Shown: in pieces, positions 17,898 to 28,849 of the stretch
Numbering within the stretch: position 1 is the first letter of the stretch
Layout: each line of letters begins with the position of its first letter
DNA from: an uncultured Pseudomonas sp.
GTDB lineage: Bacteria; Pseudomonadota; Gammaproteobacteria; Pseudomonadales; Pseudomonadaceae
Assembly (NCBI RefSeq): GCF_946885885.1
Contig: NZ_CAMPHN010000004.1
Location: 1 to 62,869 of the forward strand
Length of the DNA stretch: 62,869 nt
Reading direction: 5' to 3'
The notes under the pieces: generated by a model
The model's input: only the letters and a program-made list of their open reading frames with translations
What the model was told of the DNA's origin: nothing
Database searches by the model: none
Translations under genes and position numbers: made by a program

Positions 17898-19085
17898 ATG
17901 AATAAAAAGCTGTTTGCAGCAGCCGTTATCGGCCTGTCCGCCACCTTGAGCCTGCCGCATTCGGCCCTGGCTGCCATCGAAGAAGGCAAGCTGGTCATCT
18001 GGATCAATGGCGATAAAGGCTATAAAGGGCTGGCCAAGGTCGGCGAGAAATTCACCGCCGATACCGGTATCCCGGTCGAAGTCGCCCACCCCGACAGCAT
18101 CACCGACAAGTTCCAGCAGGCCGCCGCCACCGGCAACGGTCCGGACATTTTCATCTGGGCTCACGACCGCTTCGGCGAATGGGCCAAGAGCGGCCTGATC
18201 GCGCCGATCAACCCCAGCGCCAAGAGCAAAGCCGAAATCGTCGACCTGGCATGGGATGCGGTCGGTTATCAGGGCAAGTTGTGGGGCTACCCCATGGCGA
18301 TCGAGGCGCCCGCGTTGATCTATAACAAAGCCCTGGTGAAAACCCCACCGGCGAACTTCGACGAAGTCTTCGCCCTGCATCAGGAACTGGCCAAAGACGG
18401 CAAGCGCGCGATTCTCTGGGCCTACAACACGCCGTATTTCAGCTGGCCGCTGCTGGCCGCCAACGGCGGTTATGCCTTCGGTAACGACGGTTCCGGCTAC
18501 GACGTGAACAGCACCGGGGTGAACACCGCCGGCGCCAAGCAAGGTGCGGCACTGCTGAAGCGCCTGATCGACGAGGGCGTGATGCCCAAGGGCGCGGACT
18601 ACAGCGTTGCCGAAGCGGCCTTCAACAAGGGCGAATCGGCGATGTTCATCAGCGGTCCCTGGGCCTGGGCCAACGCGCGCAAGAGCGGCATCGACTTCGG
18701 CGTGGCGCCGATTCCGGCGGTCGGCGAGGGCAGCAGCAAGCCGTTCTCCGGGGTGATGGCGGCGACCCTCAATGCGGCCAGCCCGAACCAGGCCCTGGCG
18801 GTGGAGTTTCTCGAGAACTACCTGTTGCAGGTCGAAGGCCTGAAGACGGTCAACGCCGACGTGCCTCTCGGTGCGGTGGCGAACAAGGCCTATATGGACG
18901 AGTTGGGCAAGGACCCGCTGATCCAGGCCACGTTCGACAGCGCCCAGCAGGGCCGGCCGATGCCCAACGTGCCGGAAATGGGGACGTTCTGGTCCGCCAT
19001 GGAGCCCGCGCTGACCAACATCACCTCGGGTCGCCAGCCCGTGGACGCGGCTCTCGATGACGCCGCCAAGCGCATCGTCCAGTAA
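17898..19085 (+). CDS. malE: Maltose/maltodextrin-binding protein MalE
   Basis: A 395-residue periplasmic binding protein. The signal peptide [19 protein letters not shown] ends near SALA (residue 25). The mature start, [20 protein letters not shown], is nearly the E. coli MalE N-terminus, and [26 protein letters not shown] and SGPWAWAN are further MalE signatures. It delivers maltose and maltodextrins to MalFGK2. It is the first gene of malE-malF-malG, and a perfect hairpin follows its stop codon. The frame is open from 17781, but the signal peptide fixes the start at 17898. Control by MalT is likely from the upstream boxes. Confidence 0.96.
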   Translation: MNKKLFAAAVIGLSATLSLPHSALAAIEEGKLVIWINGDKGYKGLAKVGEKFTADTGIPVEVAHPDSITDKFQQAAATGNGPDIFIWAHDRFGEWAKSGLIAPINPSAKSKAEIVDLAWDAVGYQGKLWGYPMAIEAPALIYNKALVKTPPANFDEVFALHQELAKDGKRAILWAYNTPYFSWPLLAANGGYAFGNDGSGYDVNSTGVNTAGAKQGAALLKRLIDEGVMPKGADYSVAEAAFNKGESAMFISGPWAWANARKSGIDFGVAPIPAVGEGSSKPFSGVMAATLNAASPNQALAVEFLENYLLQVEGLKTVNADVPLGAVANKAYMDELGKDPLIQATFDSAQQGRPMPNVPEMGTFWSAMEPALTNITSGRQPVDAALDDAAKRIVQ

Positions 19086-19106
19086 CCCCGCAACCGGTGA
19101 GGCGAA

Positions 19107-19130
19107 CGGGGTGCCGCGTGCGGCACCCCG
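19107..19130 (+). promoter_or_regulatory. Perfect hairpin in the malE-malF gap
   Basis: A 10-bp perfect stem (CGGGGTGCCG / CGGCACCCCG) with a CGTG loop begins 21 bases after the malE stop. No T run follows, so it is unlikely to be a full terminator. It probably protects the malE transcript 3' end and keeps MalE more abundant than MalF and MalG, the same role as the malE-malF palindromes of E. coli. Confidence 0.7.
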
Positions 19131-19261
19131 ACCTGTAAAGCTTCGCGAGATGACGGCTCGCGCCGACGTGCTCCCGCTGGGGGCCGGCGACAAGGGCGGT
19201 TTCGCGGCGCGAGTTGCAGGGTCGAGCGCCGCCGGCTACGCGCCATGAGGCTATTATTCCG

Positions 19262-20830
19262 ATGTCCGCCGTCAACTTGCCCATTGAGCTGTCCAATCCC
19301 GCCATGTCGAAAACCCTGAGCGCCGCGTCCTTGTCCGTTGTCATGCGTTGGGCGGTTTGGCTGCTGTGCAACGGGCTTGCGCTCTACCTGGTGATCGCCC
19401 TCTATGCCCAAGGGCAAACGGTGTTCGCCCTGCTCGGGCTGGTGGTCTGCGGGCTCGCCAGTTTCATCTTCATCAACCAGCGCGCCTATGCCCACCGCTA
19501 CATCTTCCCGGCGGTGGCCGGCATGCTGGTGTTCGTGATTTTTCCGCTGCTGTACACCGTGGGTATCGGTTTCACCAACTACAGCGGCGACAACCTGCTG
19601 AGCTTCGAGCAGGTGCAGCGCTATCACCTGCGCCAGACCCATGTGGCCGGCGAGCGCTATGCCTTCAGTCTGCACCGGGACGATCAAGGCGAGCTGCGTT
19701 TGCGCATCGACCAGGGCGAGCGGGGCCTGTTCGTTTCCGCGCCGCTGTCCGGCGACCCGCTGGATGCCGAACCGTTGAGCCTGACCCCGCAAGCCGAGGC
19801 CGGCGAGATCGGCGCGGCGCTGGCACTGCGCGAGGTGATTAAGCGCCGCGCCGAGCTGGAGCAGTGGGTACTGCGCGGCGGCGCGGGCGAGCTGTTGCGC
19901 CTCTACGGCTTGCGCGAAGTGGCGGCGGTCAAACCGCTGTACCGCCTGCAGGACGACGGTGCGCTGCTCAATACCAAGACCGGCGAACGCCTGGTCGCCG
20001 ACCACGACAGCGGCTTCTACGTCGACGCCGCCGGCCAGCGGGTCGCCCCCGGCTTTACCGTGTACGCCGGCTGGAGCAACTTCGCCAAGGTGCTGACCGA
20101 CCCGAAAATCCGCGGGCCCTTCGTGCAGATCTTCATCTGGACCATCTGCTTCGCCGCCCTCACCGTGCTCTTCACCCTGGCAGTCGGCCTGACGCTGGCC
20201 AGCGTGCTGCAGTGGGAGCTGGTCGGCGGCAAGGCGTTCTACCGGATGATGCTGATCCTGCCTTACGCGGTGCCGGGATTCATTTCCATCCTGGTGTTCA
20301 AGGGGCTGTTCAACCAGAACTTCGGCGAGCTGAATCTGCTGCTCGATTCGCTGTTCGGCGTGCGCCCGGACTGGTTCAGCGACCCGGCCCTGGCGCGCGC
20401 GATGATCCTGATCGTCAACACCTGGCTCGGTTACCCCTACATCCTGCTGCTGTGCATGGGCCTGTTGCAGGCGATCCCGCGCGACCTCTACGAGGCCTCG
20501 GCGATCGACGGCGCGACGCCGTTGGACAACCTGCTGAAGATCACACTGCCGTTGTTGATCAAGCCGCTGGCGCCCTTGCTGATCGCCAGCTTCGCCTTCA
20601 ACTTCAATAACTTCGTGCTGATCACCCTGCTGACCCGCGGCGGCCCGGACATTCTCGGCACCACCACGCCGGCCGGCACCACCGACCTGCTGGTCAGCTA
20701 CACCTACCGCATCGCCTTCCAGGATTCCGGGCAGAATTTCGCCCTGGCCGCCGCCATCGCCACCATGATTTTTATCGTCGTCGGCGCCATGGCCTGGCTG
20801 AACCTGAAACTCTCGAAAGTGAAGGTCTGA
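19262..20830 (+). CDS. malF: Maltose ABC transporter permease MalF
   Basis: About 522 residues. Three N-terminal hydrophobic helices end at [22 protein letters not shown] large periplasmic loop of roughly 190 residues follows, matching the P2 domain that contacts MalE in E. coli MalF, and then five more helices. The cytoplasmic EAA loop [18 protein letters not shown] couples to MalK. With MalG and MalK it forms the maltodextrin importer. The open frame starts at 19214; ATG 19262 is preferred because E. coli-like MalF N-termini are short, and ATG 19304 is also possible. No strong ribosome site marks any of them. MalG follows after 10 bases. Confidence 0.95.
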   Translation: MSAVNLPIELSNPAMSKTLSAASLSVVMRWAVWLLCNGLALYLVIALYAQGQTVFALLGLVVCGLASFIFINQRAYAHRYIFPAVAGMLVFVIFPLLYTVGIGFTNYSGDNLLSFEQVQRYHLRQTHVAGERYAFSLHRDDQGELRLRIDQGERGLFVSAPLSGDPLDAEPLSLTPQAEAGEIGAALALREVIKRRAELEQWVLRGGAGELLRLYGLREVAAVKPLYRLQDDGALLNTKTGERLVADHDSGFYVDAAGQRVAPGFTVYAGWSNFAKVLTDPKIRGPFVQIFIWTICFAALTVLFTLAVGLTLASVLQWELVGGKAFYRMMLILPYAVPGFISILVFKGLFNQNFGELNLLLDSLFGVRPDWFSDPALARAMILIVNTWLGYPYILLLCMGLLQAIPRDLYEASAIDGATPLDNLLKITLPLLIKPLAPLLIASFAFNFNNFVLITLLTRGGPDILGTTTPAGTTDLLVSYTYRIAFQDSGQNFALAAAIATMIFIVVGAMAWLNLKLSKVKV

Positions 20831-20840
20831 GGAACCGCAT

Positions 20841-21731
20841 ATGGCCATGGTCCATCGAAAGTCCGTCAAATACCGCGTCTGGGCGACCCATCTCGGCCTG
20901 CTCGGTTTTATCGCGCTGATCGTCTTCCCGCTGCTGATGGTGGTGTCGATCTCCTTTCGCGAGGGCAACTTCGCCACCGGCAGCCTGTTCCCGGATAATC
21001 CGACGCTGGAGCACTGGTCGTTGGCGTTGGGCATTCCCTATGTCCAGGCCAACGGCGAGATCGTCAATCCGCCGTTCCCGGTACTGACCTGGTTGTGGAA
21101 CTCGATCAAGATCGCGGTGATCAGCTCGCTGCTGATCCTGCTGCTGTCGACCACCAGCGCCTACGCCTTCGCTCGCTTGCGCTTTCGCGGCAAGGGGCCG
21201 CTGCTCAAAGGCATGCTGATTTTCCAGATGTTCCCGCCGGTGCTGACCCTGGTGGCGATCTATGCGCTGTTCGACCAACTCGGCGAGCATGTGAGCTGGC
21301 TCGGGGTGAACACCCATGGCGCGGTGATCATCGCCTCCCTGGGTGGAATGGCCCTGCATATCTGGACGATCAAGGGCTACTTCGAAAGCATCGACGCCTC
21401 GCTCGAAGAGGCCGCGATCGTCGACGGCGCCACCACTTGGCAGGCGTTCGTGCATATTCTGCTGCCGATGAGCGTGCCGATCCTCGCGGTGGTATTTATC
21501 CTCGCCTTTATCACCTGCATCACCGAATACCCGATCGCCTCGGTGCTGTTGATGGACGTCGACAAACTGACCCTGTCGGTCGGCGCTCAGCAATACCTCT
21601 ACGACCAGAACTACCTGTGGGGCGACTTCGCCGCCGCCGCGGTGCTCTCCGGTTTGCCGATCACCGCAGTGTTCCTCTATTGCCAGAAGTGGATAGTCGG
21701 CGGGCTGACGGCGGGTGGGGTAAAGGGTTAG
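20841..21731 (+). CDS. malG: Maltose ABC transporter permease MalG
   Basis: A 296-residue inner-membrane permease with six predicted helices, the standard length. The EAA loop [18 protein letters not shown] is clear and meets MalK. Other MalG marks are [18 protein letters not shown] residues in the middle and [18 protein letters not shown] near the end. It starts 10 bases after malF with GAGG as ribosome site, so translation is probably coupled. The downstream gap to malT (143 bases) holds a GTAGGTTGGGCTGAG / AAGCCCAAC repeat, so malT may have its own promoter. Confidence 0.96.
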   Translation: MAMVHRKSVKYRVWATHLGLLGFIALIVFPLLMVVSISFREGNFATGSLFPDNPTLEHWSLALGIPYVQANGEIVNPPFPVLTWLWNSIKIAVISSLLILLLSTTSAYAFARLRFRGKGPLLKGMLIFQMFPPVLTLVAIYALFDQLGEHVSWLGVNTHGAVIIASLGGMALHIWTIKGYFESIDASLEEAAIVDGATTWQAFVHILLPMSVPILAVVFILAFITCITEYPIASVLLMDVDKLTLSVGAQQYLYDQNYLWGDFAAAAVLSGLPITAVFLYCQKWIVGGLTAGGVKG

Positions 21732-21758
21732 CCGATGCGACGTTGGACTGGCGTGCTG

Positions 21759-21791
21759 GCGTAGGTTGGGCTGAGCTTTGCGAAGCCCAAC
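21759..21791. repeat. Short GTAGGTTGGGCT palindromic repeat
   Basis: GTAGGTTGGGCTGAGCTTTG followed by CGAAGCCCAAC forms a small hairpin in the malG-malT gap. Related units occur near 24731, 24829 and 55029. Confidence 0.6.
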
Positions 21792-21874
21792 ACAGATCGA
21801 AACCCGAGTATTGCCCGCAATTTACGTAGAATTCAGCGCTTACCCGAATAACCAATAACAAACGGGAAACGATC

Positions 21875-24619
21875 ATGAATGCCGCCATGCCCGCCGCCTT
21901 GCCGCTGATCCCCGCGAAACTCACCATGCCGGCGTTGCCGGCCGGGCTGCTCGCCCGTCCGCGTCTCGACGAGTGGCTGCCGCGCCTGCGCGAGGTGCGC
22001 CTGGTGATGCTGCAAGCGCCCAGCGGCTTCGGCAAAACCACCCTGGCTTGCCAATGGGCCGGGGCGTTCAACGGTCCGGTCGCCTGGCTGCAGCTGCACG
22101 CCGGCGACAACCAGCCGCGCCAGCTCGGCCGCTACCTGTTGCACGCCCTCGACCGTCAGCTCGAACACGGCTGCCCGCTGAGCCTGCTGCTGGCCGAGCA
22201 GGGCGGCGAGAGTTTCGAAACCCTGCTGACCCACCTGCTCGCCGAACTGCCGGCCGAGCATGCGCCGCTGCTGCTGGTGCTCGATGAATTCGAGCTGCTG
22301 GATAACCGCGAGGTGATCGCCGCGCTGCGCTTCTTCCTGCGCAACATGCCGACCTGGATGACCCTGCTGGTATGCAGCCGTGGCCTGCCGGAACTGGGCG
22401 TCGCCGAGCTGCGGGTCAAGCACCAGTTGCTGATCCTCGATGCCCAGCAACTGGCGTTCGAAACCGACGAAGTCCAGGCGCTGCTGGACCTGAACCTGCC
22501 GGCGGCGATCAATCGCGAGCAGGTCGAGCGCCTCAACCGGCGTATCGGCGGTTGGCCGAGCGCCCTGCAACTGCTGTTGCAAGAGGTGCAGACCAGCCGC
22601 GGCATGGACCTGTTTCTCGAGAGCCTGCAACTCGGCCATCCCTATATCCGCGATTACCTGCGCGAGCAGGTGGTCGCAGAATTGAGCCCGGCGACCCTGG
22701 AATTTCTGCAAGCCACCTGTCTGCTGGAACGCTTCAACGCCCCCCTGGCCGATCACCTGACCCAGGGCTGCAACGCCCGCGACATGCTCGAGCAGATCGA
22801 GCGCGGCGGCCTGTTCCTCCAGCCGCTCGACAGCCTGCGCCAGTGGTACGGCTACCACCCGCTGTTCGCCGTGTTCCTCCAAGGCGAACTGCGCACCCAC
22901 CAGCCGCAACGGGTCGCAGAACTGCACCTGCGTGCCTCGGAAGCGCTGTTCGCCGAAAACATGCCGGAAGAAGCCGCGCGCCATGCGGTGCTGGCGCGCA
23001 ACCCGGAGCGGGTCGGCGAAGTGCTGGAGCGTCATGGCCGACAGTTCTACCGCCAGGGCCGCCTCAGCCTGTTGCAGCAGTGCCTGGAAACCCTCCCGGT
23101 GAGCAGCATTGCCAACTCGCCGCTGTTCACCTTGTTGCAGGCCTGGGTGTCGCAGAACTCCTATCAGTTCGATCAGGTCGAGAGTTGGTTCAGCGCCGGC
23201 GAACGGGCCTTGCAGGAGCGTTGTTCCGAGCAGGAATGGGCACGCATCGTCGGCGAGTTCAATGCGGTGCGCGCCCAGGTGGCGATGAACCGCGGCGACG
23301 AGCAGGCCGCCATCGCCCTGGCCCACGAGGCGCTGGCCTGCGAGCCGCTGATCATGCGTACCTCGCGCGTCGCGGCGCTGTCCGGTCTGGCCGAGGCGCA
23401 CTTCGTTCAGGGCTTGCTGGTGCAGGCGCAGCAGCAATACGAGGAAGCCGAAAGCCGCGCCCGCGAGATCCATGCCTCGCATCTGGTGGTCTGGAGCCTG
23501 GGGCAACTCTCGGAGATCGCAATCGCCCAGGGCCATCTGCAAAAAGCCTATTCGTTGCAGGAAAAGGCCATCCATTACGTCGAGCAGGAGCGCTTGCAGG
23601 CCACGCCGATCATGGAGTTCGTCTACCGTGTGCGCGGCCAGGTGCTGTGGGAGTGGCACCACCTCGACGCCGCCGAGCAGTGCGCCTTGCAGGGCATCCA
23701 GATTCTCGACGAGGTCGGCGACCGCTGGCTGCTGCAATGCTATGCGCTGCTCGCCAGCATCGCCCATGCCCGCGGCCAGCAGAGCGTGTGCGCTGACTAT
23801 ATCGGCAAGATCCAGAGCATGCTGGCCGACGACAACTACCATATCGACTGGCTGACCAACGCCCATGCGGTGATGCTCGGCTATTGGGATTCGACCCAGG
23901 ACAAGGAAGCTATCCAGCAATGGCTGGGCACCGCGCCGCCGCTCAAGCCAGGGGCCAACCACTTCGCCCAGTACAACGGGCGCAACCATGTACGCGCGCA
24001 CTTATCGCTGAACCAGCCGGAAAAGGCCCTGCCGATCATCCGCCAGTTGCAGGCCGATGCCGAACACCATGGCCTGGTGATGGACGCCAATCGCAACCAT
24101 ATCCTCCAGGCCCAGTTGCACTGGCTGCGCGAAGAACGCCAGCTGGCCCTCGACCACCTGCACCAGGCCCTGACTCTGGCCAGCAACACCGGCGCCATCG
24201 GCAGCTTCCTGCGCATCGGCAAGCTGATCATCGTCATGCTCAAATCCCTGCAGCACGAACGCCGCCTCGGCGAGCTGGAAGCCCAGCGCGCCGACCGGTT
24301 GATCCAGTTGGCGCAGCAGCAGCGCGATTTCAGCCGGGCGATCCGCATCACCCTCGACGAGGCGGTGATCCAGGACATCATCAACCGCCCCGACGTGCCC
24401 GAGCTGCTGCGCCACTCGCCGCTGACCCGGCGCGAATGGCAGGTGCTCAGCCTGATCCACGCCGGCCAGTCCAACGAGCAGATCGCCGAACACCTCAACG
24501 TCGCGCCGACCACGATCAAGACCCATATCCGCAGCCTCTACCAGAAGCTCAATATCAGCCACCGCAGCGAGGCGGTGCAGCTGGCGCGTAGTTTGTTGAG
24601 CAAGATTCAGGGTGATTAA
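21875..24619 (+). CDS. malT: MalT, ATP-dependent LuxR-family activator of maltose genes
   Basis: A 914-residue STAND-type regulator. The P-loop APSGFGKTTLACQW lies near residues 46-60 and LLLVLDEFELLD is the Walker B strand. A TPR-like helical sensor region fills the middle (about 400-800). The C-terminal LuxR helix-turn-helix reads LTRREWQVLSLIHAGQSNEQ and continues through TTIKTHIRSLYQKL. E. coli MalT (901 residues) binds ATP and maltotriose and activates promoters with GGGGA[T/G]GAGG boxes, and several such motifs lie before the mal genes here. It stands after malG in the same direction, unlike the separate malT of E. coli. It should be the local regulator of the whole 8-28 kb cluster. Confidence 0.95.
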   Translation: MNAAMPAALPLIPAKLTMPALPAGLLARPRLDEWLPRLREVRLVMLQAPSGFGKTTLACQWAGAFNGPVAWLQLHAGDNQPRQLGRYLLHALDRQLEHGCPLSLLLAEQGGESFETLLTHLLAELPAEHAPLLLVLDEFELLDNREVIAALRFFLRNMPTWMTLLVCSRGLPELGVAELRVKHQLLILDAQQLAFETDEVQALLDLNLPAAINREQVERLNRRIGGWPSALQLLLQEVQTSRGMDLFLESLQLGHPYIRDYLREQVVAELSPATLEFLQATCLLERFNAPLADHLTQGCNARDMLEQIERGGLFLQPLDSLRQWYGYHPLFAVFLQGELRTHQPQRVAELHLRASEALFAENMPEEAARHAVLARNPERVGEVLERHGRQFYRQGRLSLLQQCLETLPVSSIANSPLFTLLQAWVSQNSYQFDQVESWFSAGERALQERCSEQEWARIVGEFNAVRAQVAMNRGDEQAAIALAHEALACEPLIMRTSRVAALSGLAEAHFVQGLLVQAQQQYEEAESRAREIHASHLVVWSLGQLSEIAIAQGHLQKAYSLQEKAIHYVEQERLQATPIMEFVYRVRGQVLWEWHHLDAAEQCALQGIQILDEVGDRWLLQCYALLASIAHARGQQSVCADYIGKIQSMLADDNYHIDWLTNAHAVMLGYWDSTQDKEAIQQWLGTAPPLKPGANHFAQYNGRNHVRAHLSLNQPEKALPIIRQLQADAEHHGLVMDANRNHILQAQLHWLREERQLALDHLHQALTLASNTGAIGSFLRIGKLIIVMLKSLQHERRLGELEAQRADRLIQLAQQQRDFSRAIRITLDEAVIQDIINRPDVPELLRHSPLTRREWQVLSLIHAGQSNEQIAEHLNVAPTTIKTHIRSLYQKLNISHRSEAVQLARSLLSKIQGD

Positions 24620-24669
24620 ATCGAGATCGTCAGGTACAGATTAATGAACCTGTTTGGGCTACGAGCACG

Positions 24670-24940
24670 CTTGTGTAGGAGCGGCCTTGGCCGCGATAGC
24701 GATTAGGTTCAGCTCCGCGCAAGGTTTCGTAGGTTGGTGCTGAGCCTGCGAAGCCCAACGAGGCAGCAACCTGTCTTCTCTTCTGCTGGGCTCGGGCATG
24801 ATCCGATATCTACCCGCTCACCGCTTTGTTGGGCTTCGCTGCGCTCAGCGCCAACCTACCGATCATCGAATCGTAGGGCGGGTGAAACCCGCCAAGGGCA
24901 CAGGTGCAGATAAAGGCTTGGCGGGTTGCACCCGCCCTAC
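24670..24940. repeat. Composite of several REP-like palindromes after malT
   Basis: No gene is seen between malT and the alpha-glucosidase. This part holds GTAGGAGCGGCCTTGGCCGC (about 24675) and two opposed GTAGGTTGG...CCAACCTAC units (about 24730-24862). A large palindrome at 24873-24940 begins GTAGGGCGGGTGAAACCCGC and ends GGGTTGCACCCGCCCTAC. A diverged copy of the last unit is at 40094-40161. Confidence 0.7.
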
Positions 24941-24980
24941 ACATCGGCGAATGCGAAAGCGCTGCAAACCGTGCTACGCA

Positions 24981-25050
24981 CCTCATCCCCCTCTACGCCC
25001 GCGACCTACGCCGGCACCATCCTCCCGCGAAATAACCCGTCGGGAGGATG
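24981..25050. promoter_or_regulatory. Three MalT-box-like sites before the alpha-glucosidase
   Basis: 24981-24991 reads GGGGGATGAGG on the minus strand, containing an exact match to the enterobacterial MalT box. 25018-25026 (minus) and 25042-25050 (plus) each read GGGAGGATG and form an inverted pair; the wider halves GCCGGCACCATCCTCCCG and CGGGAGGATGTGCCGGC are mirror images but for one base. The nearest site ends 62 bases before the start codon. Binding by MalT is inferred, not shown. Confidence 0.7.
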
Positions 25051-25112
25051 TGCCGGCAGATACGCGAACCTAGAGTGAAAGCATCTTTCCATCACCCTCG
25101 AAGGTTGGCTGT

Positions 25113-26732
25113 ATGACTCACAATGACTGGTGGCGCGGCGGCGTTATTTATCAGGTTTATCCGCGTAGCTTTTTCGACAGCAACGGTGATGGCATCGGTG
25201 ACCTGCTCGGCGTGTTGGAGAAAATCGATTACATCGCCAGCCTGAATGTCGATGCCATCTGGCTGTCGCCGTTTTTCACCTCGCCGATGAAGGATTTCGG
25301 CTACGACGTGTCCGACTACCGCGGCGTCGATCCGCTGTTCGGCACCCTGGCGGATTTCAGCCAACTGGTGCAGGCCGCCCATGCCCGCGGCATTCGCGTG
25401 CTGATCGACCAGGTGCTCAATCACTCCTCGGACCAGCACGCCTGGTTCAAGGAAAGCCGCTCCAGCCGCGACAACCCCAAGGCCGACTGGTATGTCTGGG
25501 CCGACCCCAAGGAAGACGGCACGGTGCCGAACAACTGGCTGTCGGTATTCGGCGGCCCGGCCTGGACCTGGGACAGCCGGCGCAAGCAGTACTACCTGCA
25601 TAACTTCCTCGCCAGCCAGCCGGACCTGAATTTCCACTGCGAGGCGGTGCAGCAGCAGTTGCTCGACGATATGGAGTTCTGGTTATTGCTGGGCGTGGAC
25701 GGCTTCCGCCTGGACGCGGCGAATTTCTACTTCCACGATCGCGCGCTGCGTGACAACCCGCCGAATCTGGAAATCCGCGAAGGCAGCATTGGCGTACGCG
25801 CCGACAACCCCTACGCCTTCCAGCAGCACATCCACGACAAGACCCAGCCGGAGAACTTGCTGTTTCTCAAGCGCATCCGCCAGCTACTCGAGCGTTACCC
25901 GGGCAGCGCGACCGTCGCGGAAATCGGCTGCGACCAGTCGCTGCGCACCATGGCCGCCTACACCAGCGGTGGCGATACCCTGCACATGGCCTATTCCTTC
26001 GACTTGCTGACCGAGCAGTGCAGCCCGGCGTTTCTGCGCCATACCATCGAAAGTGTCGAGCGTGAGCTGGTCGACGGCTGGCCCTGCTGGTCGATCGGCA
26101 ACCACGACGTGGTGCGGGTGATGAGCCGCTGGGCGCTGGATGGTCAGCCGGATTTCAGCCGCGGTCGGCTGTTTATGGCCCTGTTGTTGTCGCTGCGCGG
26201 CAGCGTCTGCCTGTATCAGGGCGAGGAATTGGGCCTGGATGAGGCCGAGCTGCAATTCGAGCAACTGGTCGACCCCTACGGCATCCGCTTCTGGCCGGAG
26301 TTCAAGGGTCGCGACGGTTGCCGCACGCCGATGCCCTGGCACGAGGGGGATTTGCACGGTGGTTTCAGCCGCGAGAAACCCTGGTTGCCGTTGTCCAGCC
26401 GCCACTTGCCGCTTTCCGTCGCCGCCCAGGACCTGGACGAAAATTCCATGCTCAACACTTACCGACGGTTTATCGCCTGGCGTCAGAGCCAGCCGTTGTT
26501 GATCGAGGGTAGCCTGCGCGTACTGCACCATGACGACGACCTGCTGGTGTTCGAGCGGCACCTGGGCGACGAGGCCTGGCTGTGCCTGTTCAACCTGGGT
26601 AATCGGGCGCGGCACTTCGCCTTGTCGGCAAAGGTCGAAGTGCTGCCGGCGCCGGCCAGCACTGCGCGGTTCGGCAATACCGGGGTAGAGTTGCCGGCCC
26701 AGGGTTTCGGTTTCGCCCGGGTGCTCGGTTGA
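25113..26732 (+). CDS. Cytoplasmic alpha-glucosidase (GH13_23-like)
   Basis: A 539-residue GH13 enzyme without signal peptide. The opening DWWRGGVIYQVYPRSFFDSN is typical of alpha-glucosidases and oligo-1,6-glucosidases. Catalytic residues: Asp near 201 (GFRLDAANF), Glu near 270 (VAEIGCDQS) and Asp near 332 (SIGNHDVVR). The loop after strand 4 (DAANFYFHD) and the lack of a trehalose-6-phosphate type pocket favour an alpha-1,4-glucosidase acting on imported maltodextrins. That would replace the MalQ/MalP route, since neither gene is present in the window. It stands between malT and malK behind three MalT-box-like sites. Exact linkage specificity cannot be read from the sequence. Confidence 0.9.
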   Translation: MTHNDWWRGGVIYQVYPRSFFDSNGDGIGDLLGVLEKIDYIASLNVDAIWLSPFFTSPMKDFGYDVSDYRGVDPLFGTLADFSQLVQAAHARGIRVLIDQVLNHSSDQHAWFKESRSSRDNPKADWYVWADPKEDGTVPNNWLSVFGGPAWTWDSRRKQYYLHNFLASQPDLNFHCEAVQQQLLDDMEFWLLLGVDGFRLDAANFYFHDRALRDNPPNLEIREGSIGVRADNPYAFQQHIHDKTQPENLLFLKRIRQLLERYPGSATVAEIGCDQSLRTMAAYTSGGDTLHMAYSFDLLTEQCSPAFLRHTIESVERELVDGWPCWSIGNHDVVRVMSRWALDGQPDFSRGRLFMALLLSLRGSVCLYQGEELGLDEAELQFEQLVDPYGIRFWPEFKGRDGCRTPMPWHEGDLHGGFSREKPWLPLSSRHLPLSVAAQDLDENSMLNTYRRFIAWRQSQPLLIEGSLRVLHHDDDLLVFERHLGDEAWLCLFNLGNRARHFALSAKVEVLPAPASTARFGNTGVELPAQGFGFARVLG

Positions 26733-26746
26733 CGGTGATTACGGTT

Positions 26747-26817
26747 GTAGGAGCCAGGGGGACGCCCAGTCCTTGCTGGCGATCAGGGCGACAGATCGCC
26801 AGCAAGCTGGCTCCTAC
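26747..26817. repeat. REP element, GTAGGAGCCAG family
   Basis: A roughly 71-base palindromic unit bounded by GTAGGAGCCAG and GCCAGCAAGCTGGCTCCTAC in the gap before malK. A second copy with the same right arm is at 51638-51710. Confidence 0.8.
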
Positions 26818-26882
26818 AGGCTCCTGAAGTCTTTTGGCCTGGCCGACTTCGTTCGGCAGGCCCTGTTTTTGAGAGAAATCAC

Positions 26883-28004
<1,122 letters not shown>

Positions 28005-28101
28005 AGCACGGGCGCGGTAACCAGAGCATATGCAGGTCGAACGGGGGCGCGGCGATGCAGTCGATTGCAGACCAAGTGAGAGAAACCCTGGAGGTAGGCC
28101 C

Positions 28102-28341
28102 ATGGTTGCCAAGCACGATCTGCTGCAAGACATTCCCGAACTGGCGACGCAGTTCGAGGCGCTGCTCAAGGACGATCCGCAGTTCGCCGCCCTGGTGAAA
28201 AACTACTACGAACTCGATCGGCAGGTGCTCGAGTGGGAAGTCGAGCACGGCAATAGCGGCGAGGAACTCAACCGACTCAGGCGCGAGCGGGTGCTGGCCA
28301 AGGACCGTATCGTCCGGGAACTGCAGTACCCCATCGGTTGA
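28102..28341 (+). CDS. YdcH family protein (DUF465)
   Basis: A 79-residue, highly charged, mostly helical protein. [20 protein letters not shown] and the later [17 protein letters not shown] are typical of the DUF465/YdcH family, whose function is unknown. The frame is open from 28030, but GGAGGT six to nine bases before ATG 28102 fixes the start. It lies 97 bases after malK and has no evident link to sugar use. Confidence 0.85.
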   Translation: MVAKHDLLQDIPELATQFEALLKDDPQFAALVKNYYELDRQVLEWEVEHGNSGEELNRLRRERVLAKDRIVRELQYPIG

Positions 28342-28399
28342 TCGCCTGCGGCCAGCGCGCCTGCTAAGCTGGCGGTTTTCCCAAGCCAGACGAGCCCGC

Positions 28400-28615
28400 A
28401 TGAACCTGCCCCGCAAAGACCCGCTGCATGGCGTGACCCTGGAAGCCATCCTCAACGAGCTGGTGGCGCAACTGGGCTGGGACGGACTGGCCCAACGCAT
28501 CGATATCCGCTGCTTCAAAAGCGACCCGAGCATCAAATCCAGCCTGACCTTCCTGCGCAAAACCCCCTGGGCGCGTGCCAAGGTCGAGGCGCTGTATATC
28601 CAGCGCAAGGGCTGA
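28400..28615 (+). CDS. VF530 family protein (DUF2132)
   Basis: A 71-residue basic protein matching the VF530/DUF2132 family: [20 protein letters not shown] at the front, then [20 protein letters not shown]. These small helical proteins are proposed to bind DNA; their role is not known. The full family length is present. It stands 58 bases after the YdcH-like gene in the same direction. Confidence 0.85.
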   Translation: MNLPRKDPLHGVTLEAILNELVAQLGWDGLAQRIDIRCFKSDPSIKSSLTFLRKTPWARAKVEALYIQRKG

Positions 28616-28659
28616 TGCGGAACACGCGTAGCCCCGCTTTTTGTGAGGATGGCGAAGCC

Positions 28660-28845
28660 CGTAGGTTGGGTTAGCGGCGCTGCACACAACGCACAAGCGC
28701 CACCGCTACTGAGCGCCGCGTAACCCAACAAGGCGTCTACGCGGTGTCGTTCCGGCATGCAGCCTGTTGGGTTACGCGGCGGCCTACGATGATGTCGCTG
28801 CTTAAACCGCAATAATCGCCGCTAACCCAACCTACGGGCTAAACG
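28660..28845. repeat. TAACCCAAC-type palindromic repeats
   Basis: The 234-base gap between two converging genes holds GTAGGTTGGGTTAGCGG, then GCGTAACCCAAC, GTTGGGTTACGCGG and finally CCGCTAACCCAACCTAC, which pairs with the first. The whole can fold into a long hairpin. Related, more decayed units lie near 60355-60540. No gene is seen. Confidence 0.7.
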
Positions 28846-28849
28846 CTGC

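Noticed and set aside
24798..25073. A 91-codon plus-strand frame after malT
   Set aside because: It reads through REP palindromes and the MalT-box region and shows no protein-like features.
25113..26732. Trehalose-6-phosphate hydrolase (TreC)
   Set aside because: GH13 similarity is shared, but the surroundings are purely maltodextrin genes with no trehalose PTS, so an alpha-glucosidase is the simpler reading.
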